In this document: positions 1 to 9,807 of the stretch, piece by piece | How the letters are laid out: each line of letters starts with the position of its first letter | Numbering within the stretch: the first letter of the stretch is position 1 | The notes under the pieces: generated by a model | Seen by the model: only the letters and a program-made list of their open reading frames with translations | Databases searched by the model: none | Told to the model about the DNA's origin: nothing | From: Chloroflexota bacterium | GTDB taxonomy: Bacteria > Chloroflexota > Limnocylindria > Limnocylindrales > CSP1-4 | Direction: 5' to 3' | Assembly (NCBI GenBank): GCA_021812735.1 | Contig: JAKAMV010000122.1 | Location: 1-16,420, forward strand | DNA: 16,420 bases | Translations under genes and position numbers: made by a program

Positions 1-109
1 CCTGTTTTACGAGGCCTGACGGCACCTCGGCTCGCGTCTCCAGACAGCCAGACCCTGTCGAGACCACGCATCCCCACAGGACCGAACCGGCTGTTCGGGC
101 CGCGAATCC

Positions 110-138
110 TACACCCGGTCGCGATTCCAGACTATCCT
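110..138 (+). promoter_or_regulatory. candidate promoter of the treXYZ operon
   Basis: A TATCCT hexamer at 133-138 (4 of 6 matches to the -10 consensus) lies 17 nt after TACACC at 110-115 (3 of 6 matches to the -35 consensus). Transcription would start near 145, giving a leader of about 34 nt before the TTG start of treX with its Shine-Dalgarno site. The rest of 1-178 holds no convincing gene. It contains a short inverted repeat at 82-98 (6-bp arms, 5-nt loop) and a near-perfect direct repeat at 101-109 and 120-128. The promoter is inferred from consensus only. Confidence 0.3.
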
Positions 139-167
139 CGCCACACCCCATCAACCCCTGGTTGCCC

Positions 168-173
168 GGAGGA
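168..173 (+). promoter_or_regulatory. ribosome binding site fixing the TTG start of treX
   Basis: GGAGGA sits 5 nt before TTG at 179. No ATG or GTG in this frame near the 5' end has a comparable site, so this site decides in favour of the TTG start. Confidence 0.6.
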
Positions 174-178
174 CACGC

Positions 179-2404
<2,226 letters not shown>

Positions 2405-2407
2405 CCG

Positions 2408-5203
2408 ATGGCTGTGCCGATGCCTGGCGCCGGCCCCGGGCAGCCGCCCGCGGAGGGGACTGGCCCGCGCCGCGTGGACCCGCTCGCGACCTACCGCCTC
2501 CAGCTGACGCCGGCGTTCACCTTCGACGACGCGGCCGCCGTCGCGCCCTACCTCGAGTCGCTTGGCGTCAGCCATGTGTACGCATCGCCCTACCTGCGCG
2601 CGATGCCGGGCAGCGTGCACGGCTACGACGTGGTGGATCCGCGCACGGTGAACCCCGAGCTCGGCGGGGAGGCGGGGCACGCCCGCTTCTGCGCGACGCT
2701 CGGCCGTCACCACCTCGGACAGGTGCTGGACGTCGTCCCGAACCACATGGCCATCGGGCCCGAGAACCCGTGGTGGTGGGACGTGCTCGAGAACGGGCCC
2801 GCCAGCCGCTGGGCGATGGCGTTCGATGTGGACTGGGCCCACCCGGAGCCACACCTCCGGGAGCGGGTCCTGCTCCCGGTGCTCGGCGACCACTATGGCC
2901 GCGTGCTCGAGGCCGGGGAGCTCCGGCTGGCCTGGGACGGGCGGCACTTCAACGTCCGCTACTTCGACCAGCGGTTCCCGGTCGCCCCGCGGAGCCTGGA
3001 CGAGCTCCTCGCAACGGCAGCGGATCGGGCTGGATCGCCCGAGCTTGCGTTCCTCGCGGATGCCTTCGGCGCCCTGCCGATGTCCACGGTCACCGAGGAG
3101 GCGCTGCGCGACCGGCGCCACCGCGACAAGGAGGTGCTGGAGGATCGGCTGGCTGCCCTCGCCACCGGCGACGAGCGGGTGGCCGAGGCGATCGAGGCGG
3201 TCGTCGCGGCCGCGAACGCCGACGTCGAGGCCCTCGACCGCGTGCTCGAGCGCCAGAACTACCGGCTCGCCTGGTGGCGAGCGGCCCGGCGTGACCTGGG
3301 CTACCGGCGCTTCTTCGACGTGACCAACCTTGTCGGGCTGCGCATCGAGGACCCGCGCGTGTTCGCGGAGACGCAGGCGCTGATCCTCGACTGGCTGGCC
3401 GCCGGCGTGCTGGACGGGCTGCGGATCGACCACCCCGACGGGCTGCTCGACCCGGAGGGCTACCTGCGCCGCCTGCGCTGGGCCAGCCCGCGTGCGTGGA
3501 TCGTGGTGGAGAAGATCCTGGAGCCCGGCGAGGACCTGCGCCGGGGCTGGCCGGTGGCGGGCACCAGCGGCTACGACTTCCTGCGCCGCGTCAACGGCCT
3601 CCTCGTGGACCCGGCAGGCGAGACGGTGCTCACCGCGATCCACGCGGAGATGACCGGCGAGGAGCGCCCATTCCCGGCGATCGTCCGGGCCTCGAAGGAG
3701 GCCGTCCTCGACGAGGCGCTGGGCTCCGAGCTGGGCCGGCTGACGGCGCTGCTGCTCGACATCCTGGAGCGCCACCGCCGGCATCGGGACCACACGCGCC
3801 ACGACCTGCACGAGGCGCTCCGTGCGCTCCTCGTCGCGTTCCCCGTCTACCGCACCTACGTCCGCGTGGATGTCGCCGAGGACGGGCGGCATGTGGCGCA
3901 GGTCGCGCCCGAGGACGAGGCGGTGGTCGACGAGGCGATCGAGCGGGCGAAGACCTACCGCCCCGACCTGCCGGCCGACCTGTTCGACGTGCTGGGCGAC
4001 CTGCTGCTGCTCCGCCGTCCAGGCGATGAGCTGGAGGAGGAGCTGGCCCTCCGGTTCCAGCAGCTCACCGGCCCGGTCATGGCCAAGGGCGTCGAGGACA
4101 CCGCCTTCTACCGGGACCTTCGGCTGCTGTCGCTGAACGAGGTGGGCGGCGACCCCGCCCGGTTCGGGATGGCCCCCGCCGAGGTGCACGAGGCTCACCG
4201 CGTGGCCCAGGAGCGATGGCCGCTCGGGATGCTCACCACCTCTACGCACGACACCAAGCGCAGCGAGGATGTCCGGGCCCGGCTGGCGGTCATCTCGGAG
4301 ATCCCCGAGGAGTGGGCGAGCGCCGTCCGCGAGTGGCGGCGGATGGGCGACGCGTACCGCACGGAGTCCGGACCCGACGGCCACGCGGCGTACCTGCTGC
4401 TCCAGACGCTCGTCGGGGCGTGGCCGATCGAGATGGACCGGCTCGGGCCGTATCTCACCAAGGCCCTGCGCGAGGCGAAGCTGAGGACGTCGTGGACGAA
4501 TCCGGACGAGGCGTACGAGGCTGCGGTCCTCGGGTTCGCGGGCCGCCTGCTCGGCGACCCGGCGTTCCGGGCCTCGATTGAGGGCTTCGTGCGCCGCGTG
4601 CTGTGGCCCGGCCGCGTCAACTCGCTCGCCCAGCTCCTGATCCGGCTCACCGCCCCGGGCGTCCCGGATGTGTACCAGGGGACCGAGCTCTGGGACTTGA
4701 GCCTCGTGGATCCGGACAATCGTCGGCCGGTCGACTACACGCTGCGGCAGCGTCTGCTGAAGGAGTTGACGGGCGAGGACCCGCCATCGCCCGAGACCCT
4801 CGCGGCGCGCCTTGACGATCCAGCCGAGCCCGGGTCGCCCAAGCTGGCCGTGCTTCGCGCGGCGCTGATGGCGAGGGCCGGCGATCCGGGCGCCTTCGGT
4901 GCCGAGGCCACGTACGAGCGGCTCGCGGTGTTCGGCTCGGCCTCGGAGCGGGTCTTCGCCTTCCTCCGCTCCGGCCGCATGGCGACGATCGTTCCGCGGC
5001 TGACGCTCGGACTGGCAGACGGCTGGGGCAACACGGCCATCGCGATGCCGATGGGCGTGTGGCGCGATGCGCTGACCGGCGACGCCCATGAGGTCATCCG
5101 GCCGCGCGGGGCGCGCGGCTCGGCGAACCTCGGCGTCGTGCTCGCGGCCAACCTGCTCGGCCGCTTCCCGGTGGCGCTGCTGGTCCGCGAGCGGGACGCG
5201 TGA
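2408..5203 (+). CDS. treY: maltooligosyltrehalose synthase TreY
   Basis: A 931-residue GH13 enzyme that isomerises the reducing-end alpha-1,4 link of maltodextrin to an alpha,alpha-1,1 link, giving maltooligosyltrehalose. Seen: the TreY opening TYRLQLTPAFTFDDAA (28-43), SHVYASPYLRAMPGSVHGYD (55-74), VVPNHMA (109-115), GLRIDHPDG with nucleophile Asp341, VVEKILEPGE with acid/base Glu368, GTSGYDF (385-391), KGVEDTAFYR (560-569), and STHDTKRSEDVRARL with Asp615. The long insertion between the conserved barrel regions is typical of TreY and separates it from other GH13 enzymes. The ATG is 3 nt after the treX stop with no clear ribosome site, implying translational coupling. In-frame GTG (2414) and ATG (2420) are possible alternative starts. 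Its stop overlaps the treZ start. Confidence 0.96.
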   Translation: MAVPMPGAGPGQPPAEGTGPRRVDPLATYRLQLTPAFTFDDAAAVAPYLESLGVSHVYASPYLRAMPGSVHGYDVVDPRTVNPELGGEAGHARFCATLGRHHLGQVLDVVPNHMAIGPENPWWWDVLENGPASRWAMAFDVDWAHPEPHLRERVLLPVLGDHYGRVLEAGELRLAWDGRHFNVRYFDQRFPVAPRSLDELLATAADRAGSPELAFLADAFGALPMSTVTEEALRDRRHRDKEVLEDRLAALATGDERVAEAIEAVVAAANADVEALDRVLERQNYRLAWWRAARRDLGYRRFFDVTNLVGLRIEDPRVFAETQALILDWLAAGVLDGLRIDHPDGLLDPEGYLRRLRWASPRAWIVVEKILEPGEDLRRGWPVAGTSGYDFLRRVNGLLVDPAGETVLTAIHAEMTGEERPFPAIVRASKEAVLDEALGSELGRLTALLLDILERHRRHRDHTRHDLHEALRALLVAFPVYRTYVRVDVAEDGRHVAQVAPEDEAVVDEAIERAKTYRPDLPADLFDVLGDLLLLRRPGDELEEELALRFQQLTGPVMAKGVEDTAFYRDLRLLSLNEVGGDPARFGMAPAEVHEAHRVAQERWPLGMLTTSTHDTKRSEDVRARLAVISEIPEEWASAVREWRRMGDAYRTESGPDGHAAYLLLQTLVGAWPIEMDRLGPYLTKALREAKLRTSWTNPDEAYEAAVLGFAGRLLGDPAFRASIEGFVRRVLWPGRVNSLAQLLIRLTAPGVPDVYQGTELWDLSLVDPDNRRPVDYTLRQRLLKELTGEDPPSPETLAARLDDPAEPGSPKLAVLRAALMARAGDPGAFGAEATYERLAVFGSASERVFAFLRSGRMATIVPRLTLGLADGWGNTAIAMPMGVWRDALTGDAHEVIRPRGARGSANLGVVLAANLLGRFPVALLVRERDA

Positions 5204-6999
5204 CGGCGTTCCGCGTCTGGGCCCCGCGGCCGGAGCGCGTGGAGCTGGTCCTCGGCCGGGAGGGCGACGCCGCGGCGGGCGGCGGCACGGCGCGGGTTCG
5301 GGTCGCCATGACCCCGGGTGACGGCGGATGGTGGTCCGCAGAGGTCCCGGGCGCCGGGCCCGGCACCGACTACGGGTACATGCTTGACGGGGAGGGACCG
5401 TTTCCCGACCCCCGCTCGCCGTGGCAGCCGGCGGGCGTCCACGGCCTGTCGCGGACGGTCGACCACGGCGCCTTCGCGTGGACAGACGACGGCTGGAGCG
5501 CGCCGCCGCTCGCGCAGGCGGTGATCTACGAGCTCCACGTCGGCACGTTCACGCCGGCCGGGACGTTCGACGGCGTGGCGGACCGGCTCGACGACCTGGT
5601 CGCGCTCGGCGTGACCCACGTCGAGCTGATGCCCGTGGTCGAGTTCCCCGGCTCGCGCGGCTGGGGCTATGACGGCGTGGACCTGTTCGCGCCCCACCAC
5701 GCCTACGGCGGGCCGGACGGGCTCAAGCGGCTCGTGGACGCCTGCCATGCCCGCGGCCTCGCGGTGTTGATCGACGTGGTCTGGAACCACCTCGGCCCGG
5801 ACGGCAACTACCTCGGGCGGTACGGGCCCTTCTTCTCGGACCGCTACCGGACTCCATGGGGGGACGCCGTCAATTTCGACGGCCGCGGCTCGGACGAGGT
5901 CCGCGCGTTCGTGCTCGACAACGCCGGCTTGTGGCTCCGCGACTACCACGCCGACGGGCTGCGCATCGACGCCGTCCACGCCATCTTCGACCAGTCGGCC
6001 ACGCACATCCTCGAGTCGGTGGCCGGGGAGGTCCACGCGCTCGGCGAGCGACTGCAGCGTCGCCTGGTGGCCATTGCGGAGAGCGACCTCAACGACCCCC
6101 GGCTGGTGCGCGACGTGGCCGACGGCGGCTACGGCCTGGACGCGCAGTGGAACGACGACTTCCGCCACGCCCTGCACGTGGCCCTGACCCGGGAGTCAGA
6201 CGGGTACCACGGCCAGTACCGGGGCCTCGACGATGTGGCCGCCGCGCTCCGCCGGGTCTTCGTGTACGACGGCCGCTACTCGGCCTTCCGAGGGCGGACG
6301 CACGGCCGGCCGGTCGGGGCGCTGCCGTCCACCCGCTTCGTGGGCTTCCTCCAGAACCACGACCAGGTCGGCAACCGGGCGCTGGGCGAGCGGATCGGGA
6401 GCCTCGTGGCACCCGAGGCGGTCAAGGCGGCGGCCGCCCTGGTCCTGCTGGGCCCGTTCGTCCCGCTGCTGTTCGCCGGTGAGGAGTGGGGGGCGTCGAG
6501 CCCGTTCCAGTACTTCACCGACCACCAGGACCCCGCGCTCGGGGCCGCCGTGCGTGACGGCCGGCGGCGGGAGTTCCCGGCGTTCCAGCGTGACGGGATC
6601 GAGGTGCCGGACCCGCAGGCAGCCTCGACGTTCGAGCGCTCGCGGCTCGACTGGGCGGAGCGGGCGCGCGAGCCGCACGCCTCGATCCTGGCGTGGTACC
6701 GGGTCCTGATCGCCTACCGGACCGCCCATCCGTCAGTCCACGACGGCGGGCGGCCCGCCGTGGCGCTCGACGCGGGCGAGGGCTGGATCGTGGTCGCCCA
6801 TGGTCCGGCACGGCTCGTGGCGAACCTCGGCCCGTCAGAGCGGACGGTCACGCTCGAGCGGCCCGGATCGTGGCAGGTGGTGCTGGCATCGGCCGCCGGC
6901 GTCTCGATCGCCGCCGGCGCCGTCCGGCTGCCGGGCTGGTCCGCCGCGCTGGTCGAGCCGGATGGGCCGGAGCCGATCGCCCGCCCGCCCCGGGGCTGA
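5200..6999 (+). CDS. treZ: maltooligosyltrehalose trehalohydrolase TreZ
   Basis: A 599-residue GH13 enzyme that cleaves trehalose from maltooligosyltrehalose, the last step of the TreXYZ route. Seen: an N-terminal CBM48-like domain starting FRVWAPRPERVELVLG (4-19), then YELHVGTFTPAGTFDG (110-125), HVELMPVVEFPG (140-151), the TreZ signature WGYDGVDLFAPHHAYGGPDG (155-174), DVVWNHLGPDGNY (192-204), GLRIDAVHAIFD with nucleophile Asp257, AESDLNDPR with acid/base Glu294, and NHDQVGNRA with Asp388. Length matches the family (about 570-610). It starts with GTG, sharing GTGA with the treY stop, a 4-nt overlap that argues for coupled translation. No other start fits: the codons give the family N-terminus at once. 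Confidence 0.96.
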   Translation: MTAFRVWAPRPERVELVLGREGDAAAGGGTARVRVAMTPGDGGWWSAEVPGAGPGTDYGYMLDGEGPFPDPRSPWQPAGVHGLSRTVDHGAFAWTDDGWSAPPLAQAVIYELHVGTFTPAGTFDGVADRLDDLVALGVTHVELMPVVEFPGSRGWGYDGVDLFAPHHAYGGPDGLKRLVDACHARGLAVLIDVVWNHLGPDGNYLGRYGPFFSDRYRTPWGDAVNFDGRGSDEVRAFVLDNAGLWLRDYHADGLRIDAVHAIFDQSATHILESVAGEVHALGERLQRRLVAIAESDLNDPRLVRDVADGGYGLDAQWNDDFRHALHVALTRESDGYHGQYRGLDDVAAALRRVFVYDGRYSAFRGRTHGRPVGALPSTRFVGFLQNHDQVGNRALGERIGSLVAPEAVKAAAALVLLGPFVPLLFAGEEWGASSPFQYFTDHQDPALGAAVRDGRRREFPAFQRDGIEVPDPQAASTFERSRLDWAERAREPHASILAWYRVLIAYRTAHPSVHDGGRPAVALDAGEGWIVVAHGPARLVANLGPSERTVTLERPGSWQVVLASAAGVSIAAGAVRLPGWSAALVEPDGPEPIARPPRG

Positions 7000-7012
7000 C
7001 CGGGCCCCCGGT
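6999..7012 (+). terminator. weak hairpin at the end of treZ
   Basis: ACCGG at 6999-7003 pairs with CCGGT at 7008-7012 with a 4-nt loop. It begins at the last base of the treZ stop codon and overlaps the first base of the following TTGACA box. There is no T-run, so it may only slow or partly end operon transcription. Alternatively it is chance in GC-rich DNA. Confidence 0.2.
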
Positions 7013-7040
7013 TGACAGCCCGGCCGCATCGCCGCACGCT
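7012..7040 (+). promoter_or_regulatory. promoter of the PF06475 gene, probably leaderless
   Basis: A perfect TTGACA at 7012-7017 is followed, after exactly 17 nt, by CACGCT at 7035-7040, which has the A2 and T6 of a -10 box. The ATG at 7047 begins 6 nt later, where transcription would be expected to start, and no Shine-Dalgarno sequence is present. This suggests an mRNA beginning at or next to the start codon. The same spacing is seen before the genes at 9160 and 11582. Confidence 0.5.
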
Positions 7041-7046
7041 CGCGAC

Positions 7047-7637
7047 ATGACCACCCGGCGCGTGGCGTGGCGTCGGACGGACGAGGTCCGCACCGACGAG
7101 CACTGCACGATCTCCGTCCGCGACGCGGGCCTCTCGATCGTCGGCACCGTCCTCGGCGCCGAGGGCGGCCTGCCGATCCGCATCGAGTACCGCGTCTTCG
7201 CCGATGGGGCGGGCGCCACCACGGCCGTCCATGTCCGCGACTACCGGGGGTTCGCGCAGCGCCAGCTGGCCCTCGCCCGCGACCCGAAGGGGAACTGGAC
7301 GGTCAACGGCGTGGCCGATCGGACGCTCAAGGGCTGCGTGGACGTGGACCTGGCGTGCAGCCCGTCGACCAACACCCTGCCCATCCGGCGGCTTCGGCTC
7401 GGCGTCGGTGGGTCGGCGACGATCAAGGCGGTGTTGGTCCGCTTCCCGGAGCTGACCGTGGAGAAGGCCTCCCAGACCTACTCCCGCCCGGACGAGTTCG
7501 CCTACCGGTACTCGAGCGGGACGTACGAGTCGGAGCTTGTCGCCGACGACGACGGCGTCGTGGCCCAGTACGGTCCATGGGAGCGGACCGGCGTGTCGGA
7601 CGGCCTCGACGACACGACCCCCCTCGACGCGGGGTAG
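7047..7637 (+). CDS. putative glycolipid-binding protein (PF06475, PA1994-like)
   Basis: A 196-residue protein recognised as the PF06475 family, named putative glycolipid-binding from the fold of Pseudomonas PA1994; its true function is not established. Seen: the family core WTVNG (84-88), LKGCVDVDL (94-102), SPSTNTLPIRRL (105-116), then RFPELTVEKASQTYSR (132-147) and FAYRYSSGTYESEL (151-164). No signal peptide or membrane segment, so probably cytoplasmic. Start chosen at ATG 7047 rather than upstream codons inside treZ because the family sequence begins there and a TTGACA promoter ends just before it. It follows the trehalose operon on the same strand after 47 nt. A link to trehalose or trehalose lipids is speculation from position only. 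The 14-residue acidic tail is outside the conserved core. Confidence 0.8.
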   Translation: MTTRRVAWRRTDEVRTDEHCTISVRDAGLSIVGTVLGAEGGLPIRIEYRVFADGAGATTAVHVRDYRGFAQRQLALARDPKGNWTVNGVADRTLKGCVDVDLACSPSTNTLPIRRLRLGVGGSATIKAVLVRFPELTVEKASQTYSRPDEFAYRYSSGTYESELVADDDGVVAQYGPWERTGVSDGLDDTTPLDAG

Positions 7638-7656
7638 CGGGGCGGAGGCCGCCCCG
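7638..7656 (+). terminator. hairpin after the PF06475 gene
   Basis: CGGGGCGG at 7638-7645 and CCGCCCCG at 7649-7656 form a perfect 8-bp, all-GC stem with a 3-nt loop, starting directly after the stop codon. No T-run follows. It is likely to end or pause transcription from the + strand before it runs into the convergent serpin gene. Confidence 0.45.
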
Positions 7657-7685
7657 CCGAAACCCCCGCTCGCGGGACGGCCCGA

Positions 7686-7706
7686 ACCGGCCTCCAGCAG
7701 GCCGGT
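7686..7706 (-). terminator. hairpin at the end of the serpin gene
   Basis: ACCGGCCT at 7686-7693 pairs with AGGCCGGT at 7699-7706 (8 bp, 5-nt loop). Read on the minus strand it starts at the last base of the serpin stop codon. Together with the hairpin at 7638-7656 it forms a two-sided barrier between convergent genes. A shorter stem (7665-7676) lies between them. There is no T-run on either side. Confidence 0.45.
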
Positions 7707-9046
7707 CAGCTCGCCGGCGCCCCGTCGGACGCGTCGACGATCCGGCCCAGGAACAGGACGGCGCCCGTCTCCAGATCGCGCACGGCGAACACGAACGGGC
7801 GGTCCACCTTGAGGGTCACGGTCTCTGATGGGGCAGCCGCTCCGGCCATCACCACGGCCGTTGCCGCGGCGGCCTCCGTCCCGGCCTCGTCCACGTCGAT
7901 GTTCGCCTGGTGGACCACCGCGCTGATGAACAGGCGCTCCTCGGTCGTGATGCCGGAGAAGTCCGCGGTCGAGGCGTCGAGCGCAGACGGCATGCCCAGC
8001 TGGGCGAGCAGGTCGCCGAGGCTCGCGCTCGTCTGGGTGCCGAAGCGGGGCAGCGACAGGTCGACCTCGCGTGACGCGAGTCCGCCCGTGATCGCGTCGA
8101 GCCCGGCTGCGTCGAACTGGCGCTCGAACGAGGCCAGGCTGTCGGGCACGATCACCAGCATCGCGAGCTGGCGGCCGACGTAGGGGAGCTGGACCGCCTG
8201 CCAGCCGGCGCCACTCGCGTACTCGAGCGAGCCGTAGCTGTGCATGAACGGCACGGTCACGGAGGTGCCGGCCGACGTCAGGAAGGGGCCGGGCTGGGTG
8301 GCCTCGACCTCGAACGGCGTGAGCCATGGCGCCTTGAGGTAGATCGCGTTGACCAGGATCAGGCGCGTCATGGCGTCCACGGTGCCCTGGCCGAGCAGCT
8401 CCTTGATCCGCTGCTCGGTCTGGTCGGAGACCCATCCGTTGACGAGCGACCGAGCGGCCTCCGCCGCCTGCTTGAAGTCCACCAGCTCCACGCCGGTGCC
8501 GAACTGCGCGGCGAGCGCGTCGAGGTAGGAGGGCTGGAGCGTGAGGCCCTGCTGCACGAACGACCCGTTGGTGACGCGCAGGGTGACGGTCTGCGGCTTG
8601 CCGCTCTGGTCGTCGAAGCTGCCGCTCCGGTCGTTGAGCGCATTGTCGAGGCTTGCGACCCAGGCGGCCCGGCCGTCCGCGGCCAGTCCGTGGAGGACGG
8701 CGTCCATCTCGCTCGCGGTGGCGCCGCGCGCACCGGCGCGAGCCATGGCCAGGGCGATGGCGACACTCGCCGGGGAGATCACCATGTTGCCGCCCTCGTC
8801 CCGGATGCGGGCGTAGAGGTCGAGCCCGAACGCGTTGACGGCCGACCCGGCGCTCGACGCATCGGCGGGAGAGCTGGCGAGATGGGCGACCCCGTTGGCC
8901 ATGGCGAGCTCGATGCCGCCGGCCGTGGCCGAATCGGACGGCGTGGGCACGGGCCCGATCGGCGTGCTCGGAGTCGGGGTGGACGGCGTGCCGGCGCAGG
9001 CGGTGACCAGCGTGGCAGCGAGGAGAAGGACAGGCAGGCGGCGCAT
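7706..9046 (-). CDS. lipoprotein-anchored serpin (serine protease inhibitor)
   Basis: A 446-residue serpin (family I4), expected to trap serine proteases outside the cytoplasmic membrane. Seen: a lipoprotein signal MRRLPVLLLAATLVTACAG with lipobox V14-T-A-Cys17, then a Pro/Ser/Thr linker (18-45). Serpin motifs follow: ISPASVAIALAM (90-101), LVNAIYLKAPW (231-241), VDLSLPRFG (328-336), DRPFVFAVRD (415-424) and AVLFLGRIVDAS (429-440). The reactive-loop hinge DEAGTEAAAATAV (386-398) has the small residues expected of an inhibitory serpin. Counting from the hinge puts the scissile bond in AGAAAP (401-406), but the loop is about 3 residues longer than in alpha-1-antitrypsin, so P1 is uncertain. ATG at 9046 was chosen over earlier codons because it starts the signal peptide and has GAGGT a few bases upstream. 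Divergent from ureAB. Confidence 0.92.
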   Translation of the reverse strand: MRRLPVLLLAATLVTACAGTPSTPTPSTPIGPVPTPSDSATAGGIELAMANGVAHLASSPADASSAGSAVNAFGLDLYARIRDEGGNMVISPASVAIALAMARAGARGATASEMDAVLHGLAADGRAAWVASLDNALNDRSGSFDDQSGKPQTVTLRVTNGSFVQQGLTLQPSYLDALAAQFGTGVELVDFKQAAEAARSLVNGWVSDQTEQRIKELLGQGTVDAMTRLILVNAIYLKAPWLTPFEVEATQPGPFLTSAGTSVTVPFMHSYGSLEYASGAGWQAVQLPYVGRQLAMLVIVPDSLASFERQFDAAGLDAITGGLASREVDLSLPRFGTQTSASLGDLLAQLGMPSALDASTADFSGITTEERLFISAVVHQANIDVDEAGTEAAAATAVVMAGAAAPSETVTLKVDRPFVFAVRDLETGAVLFLGRIVDASDGAPAS

Positions 9047-9147
9047 GGGTGACCTCGGGTTGGCGGGACGCCCTCCTCCCGACGGCGGTCGAGGCTTCCG
9101 GGTTCCGCGCGGGTCGCACCGCACCCTCGCCCGGCGCGCCGGCCCGG

Positions 9148-9153
9148 TAGGAT
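9148..9153 (+). promoter_or_regulatory. -10-like box of the ureAB gene
   Basis: TAGGAT (4 of 6 matches to TATAAT) ends exactly 6 nt before the ATG at 9160. Its AGGA part could instead act as a weak ribosome site (7 nt spacing). No good -35 box is seen 16-18 nt upstream. The 113-nt gap 9047-9159 separates this gene from the divergent serpin; I saw no clear serpin promoter in it. Confidence 0.35.
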
Positions 9154-9159
9154 CGACCG

Positions 9160-9807
9160 ATGCGCCTGATCCCCTGGGAGGAGGAGCGCCTCCAGATCTT
9201 CACCGCCGCCGAGCTGGCGCGCTGGCGACGCGGGCGCGGGCTGCTGCTCAACCACCCCGAGGCCGTCGCGGTCATCTGCGACGCGATGCTCGAGGCCGCG
9301 CGCGCCGGGCTGGGCTACCCGGAGGTCGAGGCCGCCGGGCGCGCGGCGGTGGATCCCGACCAGGTGATGCCCGGTGTCCGCGAGCTGCTCGGCGAGGTGC
9401 GCCTCGAGGTCCTGCTCGGCGACGGGGCACGGGTGGTCGTGCTCGTGGACCCGCTCGACCGCGGCCAGCCGGTGGACGCGTTCGGGCCCGGCGCGCTGGT
9501 GATCGGCGACGCGGCCGACGTGGTCGTCAACGACGGGCGTGAGGCGATCGAGCTCGAGGTCACGAGCAGGTCGCGGCGGCGGGTCCGCGTCTCGTCGCAC
9601 TTCCCGTTCCACCGCCTCAACCCGCGCCTCGTGTTCGACCGGGAGGCGGCTCGCGGCTTCCGGCTGGATGTGCCGGCAGGGGCCTATGTCGGCTGGGAGC
9701 CGGGCGAGACGAAGACGGTTCGGCTGGTGCGCATGGCCGGCCGTCAGGGCGCGCAGCGGGGACGACCGCAGGCGGATGCTCCGGGCGGCGACGGGGCCGA
9801 CCGATGA
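9160..9807 (+). CDS. ureAB: fused urease gamma-beta subunit (UreA-UreB)
   Basis: A 215-residue fusion of the two small urease subunits. Residues 1 to about 99 are UreA-like: the opening MRLIPWEEERLQIFTAAELA and LNHPEAVAVICDAMLEAAR (30-48), then VMPGVRELLGEVRLEVLLGDG (69-89). Residues about 108-195 are UreB-like: GALVIGDAADVVVNDGREAI (111-130), HFPFHRLNPRLVFDREAARG (147-166), RLDVPAGAYVGWEPGET (168-184). Fused gamma-beta subunits are known in several bacteria, so the fusion alone is not odd. Unusual: the conserved UreB segment GSHYHFFEVNP reads SSHFPFHRLNP, and the usual UreB end (a GFxGLVxG-type tail) is replaced by a charged, Gly-rich tail. It overlaps ureC by ATGA, implying coupled synthesis and one complex. 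ATG start chosen because it gives the family N-terminus. Confidence 0.92.
   Translation: MRLIPWEEERLQIFTAAELARWRRGRGLLLNHPEAVAVICDAMLEAARAGLGYPEVEAAGRAAVDPDQVMPGVRELLGEVRLEVLLGDGARVVVLVDPLDRGQPVDAFGPGALVIGDAADVVVNDGREAIELEVTSRSRRRVRVSSHFPFHRLNPRLVFDREAARGFRLDVPAGAYVGWEPGETKTVRLVRMAGRQGAQRGRPQADAPGGDGADR

Noticed and set aside
82..98. Inverted repeat CCGAAC-5-GTTCGG in the leader region
   Set aside because: The stem is only 6 bp and has no placement clearly tied to a promoter or stop; likely chance.
9047..9124. Upstream extension of the serpin to 9124
   Set aside because: It would bury the signal peptide behind 26 Arg/Pro-rich residues. The ATG at 9046 starts a clean lipoprotein signal and has its own ribosome site.
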